This document shows positions 1-9,509 of a DNA stretch of 64,000 nucleotides, one piece after another; position 1 is the stretch's first letter; each line of letters opens with the position of its first letter. The translations under genes were made by a program, and so were the position numbers. This stretch comes from Hypoxylon rubiginosum (lineage: Eukaryota > Ascomycota > Sordariomycetes > Xylariales > Hypoxylaceae). Location of the stretch: NCBI GenBank assembly GCA_902806565.1, contig CADCXA010000010.1:496001-560000 (forward strand). The letters are read 5' to 3'. The notes under the pieces are model-generated. The model had not been told where the DNA came from. It did not search any database and saw only the letters and a list, made by a program, of their open reading frames with translations.

Positions 1-1
1 T

Positions 2-349
2 GATGATGGAGACAACCAAGCGATCTCTTACTGTGAGGAGAGAGTCGTCGTACCTGGTTTTGGAGATATCAGCGATGAATCTCAGGTTCCTATTCCCGGA
101 ATGCTCCAGCACTCTTCACATGCTGACGCTCCCTTTTGTGCCTGCGCCTGGTACAAGAAGTGACAGTTACCCTGTCAGCATATATTCCTTCATGAACTGC
201 TTTTCGGTCTGATCCGCAAAGACCATTATGAACAGCTTGTTCATATGTGGAAAGAAAATGGCTTTGAGATTTATGAAGAAATTCATAACCTATTACCATT
301 ACGGAAGGAAACCAAGGAAACCTTTCGTCAACTCATTAATCATACCTAA
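2..349 (+). pseudogene. possible 3' end of a gene entering from the left edge
   Basis: Reading from base 2, one frame gives about 53 codons of plausible protein, a TGA at 161-163, then 61 more codons in the same frame ending at TAA near 347-349. The second part is charged and helical in look (it contains WKENGFEIYEEIH). A single in-frame stop between two coding-like stretches suggests a decayed gene, or a last exon with a retained intron. I do not recognise the family. It would be convergent with the HNH gene that follows. Support is weak because the left part lies outside the window. Confidence 0.25.
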
Positions 350-436
350 GGAAATCAAGGAAATCCTGTCCGTGACTTATCGTCAACTACTCAAATACAA
401 CACATAAAGAGAAACCGCCCGGTTGGTTCCATCAGC

Positions 437-2416
437 CTAATACGAACGGACAATTCGACCTGTATCGCCCATACCATTGCGATCACCCTTACGTGGCGAC
501 TCACTGTTCTTGCGAAACCGGGGCAATTTGACCTTGGGCACTCTGACTTTCGCCTTGCCCTTGCCCTTGCCCTTGCCCTTGGCTCTGTCCATGCTGTTGC
601 TATCGCTGCTTGTTTGCGTAGTGCCATCGCTTCCCATTAGGGATAAGGAGTCCGACTCAGACCTAACATCCAGCCTTCCTAGACTGCGCTCCACTTCTTT
701 GTCGCCAAAACGATTATCGCAGTTAGGTTTAACTGGACCGGGTTTGGGACCGAACTGGGGGTTAGGCTCAGGACTGGGAGTGCCTTGCAGATCTGATAAG
801 TCATAATTCAATTCAGATTCAGGTTCAGGGCTAGGTGTGTCTGAGTCTTGAAGACCAGATAAGTCGCGACTAGGTTCTGGTTCAGGGCTGGGGGACCGAA
901 AGTATAATTTTGGGCGCTTTGTTGGGCGGTCATAATCGCTATCGTATGTATCGTCAAATTGCGTTTCTCCGCGCAGCATCTTCTCATGATACATCTCAGT
1001 ATCGTTATCGTAAAAGCCGGAATCATAGGACTCGGGGGTGGGAGGTTTGGTATAAGGTGTCTCAAGTATCTCGATCCCACCATCGGTATCACGCGCATCG
1101 TCCAACTCATCTAATTTACGTTTGCTGTTGGTGTAAGACTGGGTCGACCCGCGAGTACTGGCACGAGGTTTGTATTCGGTGCCCTGGATGTCTTTCTCCT
1201 TTGTGACATGGCCCAGTTTGGGATATAGGTTGGTGATATACAACCTGAAAGTTTCCTCTTTGGAGGCTTGATCGGTAAAAAGCAACATGGCAGTATCGTT
1301 AAAGATAGACCAAGCGAAACGAGCGAAAAGGAATTCAACGGGAACCCTATCCATAGCCAAGCATCGGAGGTTATGATACGAACTGATAATCTCAAGGCCA
1401 TTTGGGCCTACGCTTGGAGCCCGCAGTACATAGCTGACCAACAACCATGAACCATTGACATCTTTAGGAAACAAAGTCATATTGGATTGATCCAGCAGAT
1501 GGTGAAGATCTTGACGAAGAGGCAGCGCATTAAGAGGTGAGTTGAAAGGATTGTTTTTAGGCGCTAGGGTCTTGGGACCATGTTCACGCATGTAGTTCCA
1601 AGTAAACCAGTTCTCGCATGTTGATGGAATTATGTGGCCATGATGAAGTCCGATCCCAGTCCCGGTAAGACGGCAGGTCTCGCCCTCAAAAGCTCGGGGA
1701 GGGGGTTCCGAACTTGATGCTTGAACTAGCACTTCAAGACTTTGACGGGTTCTGGGGCGGGTCGATTGGCTTTCCGGGTCGTTCATGGTCGGCACGGTCG
1801 GCTGATCATGGCCGGAAGATTGACCGGGGCGACCGGGGCGACTCGGCTGATTATAAGGGGAATTCTTTTCGTTCCTTAGATATTCCCAGATTGACGGTAG
1901 CAATATCTGTTTCGAGTTCGGTTTCGTTTTTGTCGGGAAGGACCACTGGTCAAAATTCGAGAAGAAAGGATAGCGAACTATATATATTATAAGAGTAAAT
2001 ATTAGAAGAGTATTCGATGAGCGAAATAATGCCCACTTACATTCTTGTTCTTCATAGCCTGGAACGAAGAAGAAATAACGACCAGCGGGGAGGATATCAT
2101 TCTCTGGTCTGGCAATAGGCTTCGGGGGATCCAATGTTTCGGACAGGTAAGCGTCACGCTGGCGGCGCCGTCGATTCCCAACACCTGTTCCTTCACTGGG
2201 AGCCCAGATATTCCCAGCTATGATACACATAGCAGTGTACGCCAGAAGATAGGGGACGCCGCCATCCTCAACAGCCTGAGTACTGAATATTGGCCTCAGA
2301 CCAGGATAACCTGGGTGGTAAATATCGACGGTCTCTGATAATAAATCATGAAGTTCCTCTGCAGGGAGAGGTGCAAGAACAAAGAAACGGGGCTCTGGCA
2401 TGATTACAACGTACAT
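437..2416 (-). CDS. HNH_2 endonuclease-domain protein, intact, one intron
   Basis: Predicted fungal protein with an HNH_2-type (PF13391-like) nuclease domain. The open frame is 659 codons, but 1978-2040 (63 nt, GTAAGT..TATATAG, phase 1) is almost certainly an in-frame intron. Its removal gives about 638 aa and restores the block RYPFFSNFDQWSFP, which matches the spliced paralog at 58297-59642. The N-terminal 120 residues hold the family module (HPGYP, then PENDILPAGRYFF). The nuclease core starts at a Cys in CRLTG near spliced residue 227, with His in GHIIP near 240, Asn near 275 and His in DLHHLLD near 285, so Cys/His, Asn and His are all present. The C-terminal third is acidic and Ser/Pro-rich and ends in a KGKGKGKGK basic tail (DNA near 555-590 is a CCCTTG microrepeat). 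ATG at 2416 or 2401 could start. Nuclease activity is inferred from family only; targets are unknown. Confidence 0.8.
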   Translation of the reverse strand: MYVVIMPEPRFFVLAPLPAEELHDLLSETVDIYHPGYPGLRPIFSTQAVEDGGVPYLLAYTAMCIIAGNIWAPSEGTGVGNRRRRQRDAYLSETLDPPKPIARPENDILPAGRYFFFVPGYEEQECKWALFRSSNTLLIFTLIIYIVRYPFFSNFDQWSFPTKTKPNSKQILLPSIWEYLRNEKNSPYNQPSRPGRPGQSSGHDQPTVPTMNDPESQSTRPRTRQSLEVLVQASSSEPPPRAFEGETCRLTGTGIGLHHGHIIPSTCENWFTWNYMREHGPKTLAPKNNPFNSPLNALPLRQDLHHLLDQSNMTLFPKDVNGSWLLVSYVLRAPSVGPNGLEIISSYHNLRCLAMDRVPVEFLFARFAWSIFNDTAMLLFTDQASKEETFRLYITNLYPKLGHVTKEKDIQGTEYKPRASTRGSTQSYTNSKRKLDELDDARDTDGGIEILETPYTKPPTPESYDSGFYDNDTEMYHEKMLRGETQFDDTYDSDYDRPTKRPKLYFRSPSPEPEPSRDLSGLQDSDTPSPEPESELNYDLSDLQGTPSPEPNPQFGPKPGPVKPNCDNRFGDKEVERSLGRLDVRSESDSLSLMGSDGTTQTSSDSNSMDRAKGKGKGKGKAKVRVPKVKLPRFRKNSESPRKGDRNGMGDTGRIVRSY

Positions 2417-2852
2417 ATATATAGAAAGATAACAAGGTCTATATAGTATTGTGGATGGATTAGAGCCTCAGTGACGTACGTGAATACCTAGGTATATTAG
2501 GTACCTAACCTACGTGTTTTAATACATAAATAGGTAGGTAAGATGCCTAAGGAGGTTCGGAATATAGGATTTTCCTAGCCTAGGTACCTAGGTACCTGGT
2601 GATTGGGGTACCTACCTCCTTAGGTACCTGCTTCGGGGGGCGGGGCGTGGGTGTGTTCAACCCGCGCAAGTACATAGTACCTAGGTATGTATGTAGGTAG
2701 CCAATAAATTTAATTTGCTTAAAAGAGGAGTGGTGGGGCTCGTCATCATCTAAGAGTTTCCTTTTCAATGCTCTCTTGCTGTGCTTGCCATTCAGATGGG
2801 TTAGATAAGTTGCGACGATGACACTCTGCTTGCAATGCTGACAAGGACTATG

Positions 2853-2913
2853 TATTTATGATACGTGTCAGACACAAGTGTGTATTTAATCAGGGCAAGG
2901 AATTCGTGCGTAT
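2853..2913 (+). repeat. dispersed repeat A, copy 1
   Basis: This stretch (GTCAGACACAAGTGTGT and flanks, then GGAATTCGTG) recurs at 31788-31850 in the same orientation with scattered mismatches. It lies just upstream of repeat B and may be part of the same larger degenerate element. Confidence 0.6.
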
Positions 2914-2932
2914 TGACTGATTCTTCTGCATA

Positions 2933-3026
2933 GTTGAGATTGGTGTCAAATAGGGGTAGTCCAAGTGGTCACGGACCACTTCACTAAGCCTATTTAGGCT
3001 ACACGATATTCCCTCTCCTATTCAAC
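2933..3026 (+). repeat. dispersed repeat B, copy 1
   Basis: About 94 bp that reappear inverted at 45968-46055 (88 bp). Shared words run the full length: AAATAGGGGTAGT, GTGGTCAC-GACCACTTCACT, AAGCCTATTT, GGCTACACGATA and CTCTCCTATTCAAC. The inner GTGGTC/GACCAC pair is an imperfect palindrome. Confidence 0.75.
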
Positions 3027-3035
3027 CTGCGCAAG

Positions 3036-3131
3036 TACCTGGCAAGGTTGGGGCCAAAAAAATCAGGTCTGTTTTGGTAGGAACTGTCACCAAAAGAGTC
3101 CTAATTTTTTTGTCCACCACCTTGCCTGGTA
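3036..3131. mobile_element. MITE-like inverted-repeat element, copy 1
   Basis: A 96-bp stretch whose ends are inverted copies of each other over about 33 bp. The left end reads TACCTGGCAAGGTTGG..CCAAAAAAATCAGG; the right end, reverse-complemented, reads TACCAGGCAAGGTGG..ACAAAAAAATTAGG. There is no coding capacity. A second element of 97 bp with the same terminal word lies at 30924-31020. Size and long terminal inverted repeats fit a MITE; the related transposase is not in the window. Confidence 0.65.
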
Positions 3132-3307
3132 CGTTTAGTTCGATTACCTTGCTGCTTTGACTTTGACCATTGTATCTGCGTGGGGAACGAAGCTCTCATG
3201 TTCCACAAGCGCGGCGTCGCGAACTACATACTAAGAAGTAGGTACCATGACCGGACTGCGAAACGCCCCCTCAACCGCGACCTCGACCTTGACCAAATAA
3301 GAGGTAA

Positions 3308-3706
3308 GAATCCGATCGCGATAATGCTACAGGCGGTTCTCCGTACTCCCCTAGCGAAACCGCCACAAGCAATGTCAATTATCAGGAGAGTCCTGTTAAT
3401 GATCTGGATCCTGACGATGGTTGTGCTTCTGACGCTTCTAGTTCTAAAGACACGTTTCTACGAGAGCAACTTATTTTCTCTAGAATGGTGGACCGCGAGA
3501 GCAGCAATGACGCCGTATCTGAGAAATCGATATATTCACAGCGGTCAAACGTAGAGGCCGCTGGTTTCCATCAGGAACAACTCGTTTTCTCTGGAATGCT
3601 GCACAGCGGGAATGACGATTCCATGTCTGATGAATCGAGATCTTCACAGCGCTCAAGCATAGATGCGTCTGATTCAGACCGTCTATGCACCTACATAAGC
3701 AACTAG
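3308..3706 (+). pseudogene. acidic Ser-rich fragment with a duplicated block
   Basis: One frame is open from 3308 to the stop at 3706 (132 codons) without a clear ATG at its left end; a GTAAGA donor-like site sits near 3303. The protein is Ser/Asp-rich and has a block of about 35 residues twice, each with (H/R)EQL-FS-M, then S-D and YSQRS or SSQRS. It probably is the N-terminal or linker part of the decayed gene that follows (Hsp70-like, same strand), but that link is inference. Confidence 0.35.
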
Positions 3707-3832
3707 GATGAACCAGCTGCGATCCATCACTATCGAGACGCCCCCAATGTCACAGGACCAGCCTCATACTAGCGTCTGTTCTTATCTACTATCCGAATAT
3801 GAGAGTAATGCTAACTAGGATATCTCAGCTCT

Positions 3833-5651
3833 TTGGGTCAAGACTTTGGCAGTCTCAGCTCAAAGGTCACACTAAGCTACCGTGACAGAAGCAACGGCCG
3901 CGTCCATATCTCTCGGGTGCCACTGAGCGGTAGATTCAATCATCCAGAGAGGCCCCATGGTCCTAACCAGGTCCCATACGAATTTATCACATTTGCGGCT
4001 TTGGAAAAGAGACAACTTGTATAGGGGAGACAGTCGCTGACCAAAGATCTCAGTTTCCCACTCAAGACCATTCTACTGCTTCGTTCTGGGGTCTGTCGCT
4101 TGAGTATATTGGAGGGATTGCCGGGCGGTTGAGAGCTATTCGACGCCTACGAGGCCAATATTATTACCCCTGATATGAGTGATGAGGTCCTGATCCAACA
4201 CTTTACACTGCTTCGTGACGTGGCTGTCCGCAAACCCCACGGCAGTCACATCGTCGTTAAGACCATTCTCCTGTCGTATCCAAGCTACCTATGCCAAAAC
4301 GAACGATCGGGTGACTTCGATAAGTACATGGCACACTACCTCAAACTCATGAGTCAGATTTGGAGTGAATATCACGTTCAGTTCCAGACAGTTAGCGAAG
4401 GCCAGGCCGCAGCCCTGTACGTCTGCGACACAGGTTTCGAAGGTGATCTCAGCTTGAGTAACCATCGTCTGATATGGGAAGAGGATCTTTCCGGCTTGCA
4501 CAGAGACACGCAATCCGGCCTGACCCTGATCGTATTTGACATGGGGAGCAGCAGTTTAGTATGTGCCTTTACCACCCTCTACCTAACCTTGCACTTACCT
4601 ACTACCTACCTAAGGTACCCAAGTCATTAACGGTGTACTTGTAGAACATCTAGGCTCAGACGATATATTTCAACAATGAAGAGGTGATTCTCAGTAGTCA
4701 GTCGAGCACCGGCCCGGATTGGCAAGCTGGTAAGCAAGATTAGCTTTAGTTTCATATGCCCCTTAACATATAATCATCTAGGTGCTTACCTGATGTTAGG
4801 AACGCAAGGCGGGAGTCACCTGTCCAACAGTAAGATGAAGGAAATCACCGCAAGAAAACTAGAGGCACTGCTTATAACCTAAGTACCCCCCGGCGAATCG
4901 ATTTGAAGAGGCGAAATGGGAACTCGACTACATGAAGTCGAGATCCATCATACTTACGGGCCATAGCCCGCATAGTTCTGTGTATCCCCTTCCTCGAGAA
5001 ATCCGGAAGATTTCAAGGGGGTTTTCAAAGGAGGAGTCAAGATGATGCAAACAGAAATCGAACGGATGCTGAGCATAGGTAGAGATTTCAGTATCATATT
5101 TTGTGGAGGTGGCTACTTGAATCCGGGGCTTCGTCGTGCTGTTGAGAAACTTATGGGAAAGGCCAAAGCTATAGCCGAAGCCAACAATGTTCAGATACGA
5201 CACGTATTTCTCGGCTAGCATGATCAATTATGGTACGTGGGCATTCCAGTCCTCGCAGTACTCACTGACGTGAGCTAGGGCAACAGCAGTGTCCGTAGAG
5301 GCTGCACTATCTGTCATGCGTTTCCCTCCTCCCGTACAAATCCTTGACAGCTCAGCCATCGTGATCCAGATACGGCGTAAACATGGTTGTGAATGGGTTG
5401 GGGAGCCGAACGCTGAGTTCTTATTTAGCAAGGTGGGTTTGGAGAGAATCGTCTCAAGACCGAAGCACTCTAACATGAGAAAGGGATGCGGTCATGTCCC
5501 TGACGTCGAGCTGACCAAGGTCCGGACGAGTCGGCGAAAACCGATCCGATTCTCGCTCGTCTGGGATCCCACTTATTACAACAAGGCTATCGGTTTCATT
5601 CCGGGAATCACGGGAGATTTTGAACGTGTCCGAATTGGTTTAGCGAATTAG
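3833..5651 (+). pseudogene. decayed Hsp70/actin-like ATPase domain protein
   Basis: Fragments of one fungal Hsp70-like protein appear in order but in different frames. Frame 4175-4630 carries DFDKYMAHYLKLMSQIW, then VSEGQAAALYVCD and LIVFDMGSSSL, the phosphate-binding strand typical of the actin-like ATPase fold. Near 4700-4880 pieces resembling DWQAGAYLMLG and GGSHL follow. At about 5090-5220 a frame gives IIFCGGGYLNPGLRR and HVFLG, then a stop. Frame 5289-5651 continues with SVEAALSVMRFPPPVQILD and ends in FIPGITGDFERVRIG. These are the normal order of motifs in this family. At least four frame changes or stops, some of which may be introns, separate them. The copy is most likely dead. Confidence 0.7.
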
Positions 5652-6083
5652 GTCCTTAATGGTCCCATCTCGACATATGATCTTGGCTGGGAGGTTCTTG
5701 CAACCGAAATGCCCCGAGGCACCGTTCGATTCACCTTAGGGGGTAGGGATATTAATCGCCTCGCAGCAGACCCGGCCAACGAAGACGTGACCAACCAAAA
5801 TCAGTTGGTGCTTGGCCATAGTATCTTTCAGGGCGACATATAATATGACTCGGCAGCCAGGCGATGGAATTTGACATTGAGAACAGACCCATCTAGCAAG
5901 CTTCTGATTGTGGACGAGGTGGATGAGTTCCCCATTTGGTGTAGCAATTGTCACTTCAGCATCTTCCCAGGGGATTGCTTCAAATGTAAGAAGTGCAAAA
6001 ACTTTGAGTTTTGCGACAACTGCTTCGAGAACGAAGCTGCTCAGCACAAGCATGAATGCTCTCGTCGATGCTGGGGACTCTAG
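5652..6083 (+). pseudogene. tail of the same locus: ZZ-type zinc finger
   Basis: After a stop at the end of the Hsp70-like frame, coding-like sequence resumes (YDLGWEVLATEMPRGTVRF, then LGGRDINR) and, past another stop near 5840, reaches a frame at 5871-6083. That frame holds a full ZZ finger: WCSNCHFSIFPGDCFKCKKC, then FEFCDNCF and a His pair near the end. Two CxxC pairs, a further CxxC and the terminal His residues are all present, so the finger itself looks undamaged. ZZ fingers bind zinc and proteins or peptides. Whether it is fused to the Hsp70 relic or a separate gene cannot be decided; order and strand favour fusion. Confidence 0.6.
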
Positions 6084-6799
6084 TTCGGTACGTTAGATAG
6101 GTATAGGGGTGAGCTGTGTTGAGAGTGCATAGCAGTCCTTTAAACTTATATCAAACAAGTAAAACATGAATAAGATTTTCATATGTACGATATTTAGATG
6201 AGATAAGCTGTGAAAAGAAGAGTTCTCCTATTTTGAAATTCCAAAGAGTACACCTGTGTAGCCACATAGCGGTGCAACAGCAACACCAGACTTTCGCGGT
6301 ACATGTACCTAAGTTATACACTTCCAGAGGTCATTCCTCTCGCTTCAACGGCTTCGCGAGCGCGTCCGCCTCAGGTGGCGCATCTTTGCGAGGTGCGTAA
6401 GATGCTTACCAGGTGTATTCAAAGGTTGAAAAGCTAGGAGATGAGGAGTTACCTACCATAGCGGCAAATAGTGGTTACACGGAATGATTCTAGACGCACG
6501 GAATTATGGGGGAAAAAAGCTATTAACGCTTCAAATAATATCATAACCGTCATCAGGAATCATTCCGTTGCAAGGAATCATTCCAGCCTTAAAAAATATA
6601 AAAAGGTAAATTAATCGCGGCCTTATCCGTATACCTACCTTACATCCGCCGGAAGCCCCGCGCCCGGGTCCAAGATCTGACGTTGTGATCTCTTTGTCCA
6701 AGCGAATCCCACGACCCCTTTTTACGAGCCGTTCGCGTATTCGGTAGCTGATCCGACTCTTTACCTCGTCCCAGCTCCACACATATCTAGCGAATGACT
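6084..6799. other. spacer, nothing recognised
   Basis: AT-rich with no credible frame. A direct duplication GGAATCATTCC occurs twice near 6557-6582. The right part is richer in GC and leads into the 3' end of the DUF6589-like gene. Confidence 0.5.
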
Positions 6800-8339
6800 T
6801 CAACATCTAGACCCCGTCGTCGTCCCAGCCCCCCTCGTCCTCGCCGTCGCTACTGTGCTCCGCGTCCGATCCGCCATATAGGCGTTGGCCCTCGCGGCTC
6901 TCGACAAAAAGACTATCCTCCACACCCTCTGGAGCCGGGACCGGCGGGGCCCTGCTCCTGTTGTTCGCACCACCTTAACGTTAAAGTCAGCAACCTTACC
7001 GTTCGAAAGCTTTTGTATACCCAGACGGAAAATGTCCGGGGCATCAAACGGGGCCTCGGTTGCTGTACCCTCGATGACCCTCCTCCGAGTCTCGCCGTCG
7101 GCGTAGATCCTACACGCGATAACATCGAGGTCGGTTGAAACAGTGGTGTGTTTGCCGTCCTGTGTGGTGGACAAGGTCCGCTGCAAAGTGCTGCGAATAC
7201 AAGCGCAATAAGGCCCCAGTACGGACTGACTCTGGTAAAAGGGACCCTTTACGTCGGGACTAGCCACGATCAGACAGTTGGTTAGGTTCTGCATGACGTC
7301 TTTTCGACCGAGGGCTAGATCCCGAACGCGATCTATGAAATTTAAGTTGTCGACGGCGCTTGGGTCGTGGGCGACGTGTTTGCGGTTCCTCTGGCTCGTT
7401 TAATAGGTTTGGCAGCGTGACGGGACCTGGACCTACTGTTGCCTGTTCGGACATCTTCAGGAGATCGAGGGTCTTGGTGTAACTGGCACTTACACCAAAA
7501 ATGGCAAGTGACTCTATCACCCGGCGAGGCACGCCACTATTGTGAAGATACATACCAATCATCGTAGATAAGAATGTACTCGTTCTGGGTGAGAAAGCGT
7601 TTAGTATTATGGAGGAGATCAAGTACGACTTTGCGGCGAAGGAGTCCTCTGACCCTGGGCCGCGACCGGGTCGTTGGTTGGCGAGAATCTCGGCTAGAAG
7701 AGCGTAGAGCATAGGCGACTTGGTCTGCAACTGGTCATTAGCCCGTTGGAGAACGTCCTCTAACCAGTCGGTAGAGCACACGTCCATCACACTGCAGTTG
7801 TTATTATCTGAGTGGTTTAACCCCTCAGTGTTGAACGTGCCAAAGGCGGTGCCAGTCCGCAACTGAATGAACTCCTTACGGAGAGCTGGTACAAAACCAG
7901 GATCAATACTTGTGTCTTCATCCTTGAATTGCACCTTAACACCCTTTTCCAGCAGTTCCTCTCGCACCTTAGGGTCCTTTAGTACGTTGATCAGCGAGGA
8001 TACCCTGTCTCTATGTCGACGACCTATTTCAGTACGCTCCAAAATCCAATCTTTGACAAACGAGTCGAAGCTAAAACCCTGACGCCAGTGATTTTTCCAA
8101 AATCGCAAAGTATCGGTGACGACCCGCGACGGCTCCCACTCGGACTCGCTTTCTTCCTGCTGTTCCTCAAATACCGACGCAGTAGGAGTGGCACCGAAGT
8201 CAGAGAGGTCAGATATCTCAGATATAAGAGGCGGCAACGGCGTTCTGGGGCACAGTGTCGTATCTACCTGAGGGAGCTCTAGAGATCGGCCTTGAGGAGG
8301 GGAAGATGGAGGGGTGGGAGAGGCAGGTCGGATATTCAT
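6800..8339 (-). pseudogene. DUF6589-like protein gene with a one-base frameshift
   Basis: Starts at ATG 8339 with a Pro/Ser-rich acidic N-terminus (about 80 residues). A helical region follows, including LTNCL- and MLYALLAEILANQ-type segments and a block FSPRTSTFLSTMIGMYLH then SGVPRRVIESLAIFGVSASY. That block is the part I associate with DUF6589, a family common in fungi and usually found in repetitive, probably transposon-derived genes. Near 7390 the frame breaks: the first frame runs into basic nonsense and stops at 7260, while the +1 frame continues with HDPSAVDNLNFIDRVRD and runs to 6800. DNLNFIDRVRD corresponds to the YDN-F motif expected next in the family. So two open frames (359 and 164 codons) are one gene broken by a one-base shift or sequencing error. 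Family assignment is moderate. Confidence 0.55.
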
Positions 8340-9278
8340 GATTGAGATTATAACGTTTATATGACGTGAAGAGAAATTAGAAAAATTCTAACCGTTTTAT
8401 TTTGTGTTTTGGTATGGTGCATGCAATGAGAAAGTCTGTCTATTTTCCTCAGACCACAAGTCCGTGATGTTTGTTTAATTGATTTGATTGGTTAAAACCC
8501 GATGTGGCTGGGAAGGTACAAACCCACTGACCATGTGGTCTGAGTTCACTGAGATAATTTATTCTTTGTTACCAGTGCTTTGACTTATTCTTTGTCCTAG
8601 AGCAATCTGTCATGTCAACAACTTGCGTTGGGGGCGTATACGTTGATGACCTGTCTTAGACCCTACTCGTCAGGAATCTAAACTTCCGACGCTTAATCGA
8701 TGGCAAGCACCTCACGTTAGAAACATTGATTTGGAAACCTTTTAGTACTTAATTTTACTAGTGAAACACACCTAACTTCAAAGTAGCGCTCGATAAATCA
8801 AATCCCTATTACCTGCATTCTTGGTGGCTGTATGCCCGAGTCGGAGGGGTAGGGGATTTAGTGTTTCCCAATAGGTACCTAAGAAAAGAAATTGAAACGG
8901 GCTGAACGGGACGGCTTTACAGTGGGGCTTGCACCTAAAGAACGAACCTTAGTATATGTACCTAAGATACATACCTAGGTATCTTTCCGAACAGTCTGAC
9001 AATATGTAGAGATGGAAGGTACGGAAATGGAAGGTGCGACACGCACTGTGGAGGTATTCAAAAACCTAGGCTATGGAGGGGCAACTCAAGCCTTTACATC
9101 CTCCATAAGCATCCTTAGAAATATACCTCCTTTTCTTGTAGAGCTGTAGAATAGACTATTAATTCTCTAAATACAGATCGTTTCTTCTTCGAGCCACCTT
9201 TCCTTTCAAAGCTATGTCTCTCGCATCAGATTCTCTCTGCAACATTCAATTCTAATCAATTTCCCTCACTCTCACGCA
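8340..9278. other. AT-rich spacer
   Basis: No supported gene. AGGTACCT/CCTAGGTA palindromes occur near 8870 and 8950-8985. A pyrimidine-rich stretch before 9279 resembles a fungal core promoter for the small gene that follows. Confidence 0.5.
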
Positions 9279-9509
9279 ATGTGTGAATGGGCTTGCAAGA
9301 CATACGCAGCTTGTACGCGTCCGGACAAACACATGAATCGAGATCACATTATCTTTTGTACCACCACAAGAAGGGAGGCAAATAACCCATGCTTACCTGC
9401 CTCCGGCTTTCTGAGAGATCTCCCGTTGAGTCTCGATGCGCAAGACACGGATATTGCGGGATCTTGTCCTCCCTGTGCCGGAATAACACCGACAAATTCC
9501 TCTGACTAG
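9279..9509 (+). CDS. small Cys-containing hypothetical protein
   Basis: A 76-codon frame begins with ATG in a good context (CTCTCACGCAATG) after a CT-rich leader. It has six cysteines, starts MCEWACKTYAACT and ends in TPTNSSD. The start recalls short fungal proteins beginning MC-x-Y-x-C with a later Cys/His pair, but I cannot name a family. No signal peptide is visible, so it is unlikely to be a secreted effector. It stands alone between two spacers. A real gene is plausible but unproven. Confidence 0.35.
   Translation: MCEWACKTYAACTRPDKHMNRDHIIFCTTTRREANNPCLPASGFLRDLPLSLDAQDTDIAGSCPPCAGITPTNSSD

Larger units (their letters stand above)
2417..3307. other. AT-rich spacer packed with short repeats
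   Basis: No coding-like frame is seen. From 2480 to 2700 the words ACCTAGGTACCT and close variants recur as overlapping palindromes. The right part holds two dispersed repeats (2853-2913 and 2933-3026) and a 96-bp inverted-repeat element (3036-3131), listed separately. Confidence 0.6.

Noticed and set aside
6800..7294. A separate 164-codon minus-strand gene
   Set aside because: Its frame extends upstream to about 7390, where it continues the DUF6589-like frame after a one-base shift, so it is the C-terminal part of one gene.
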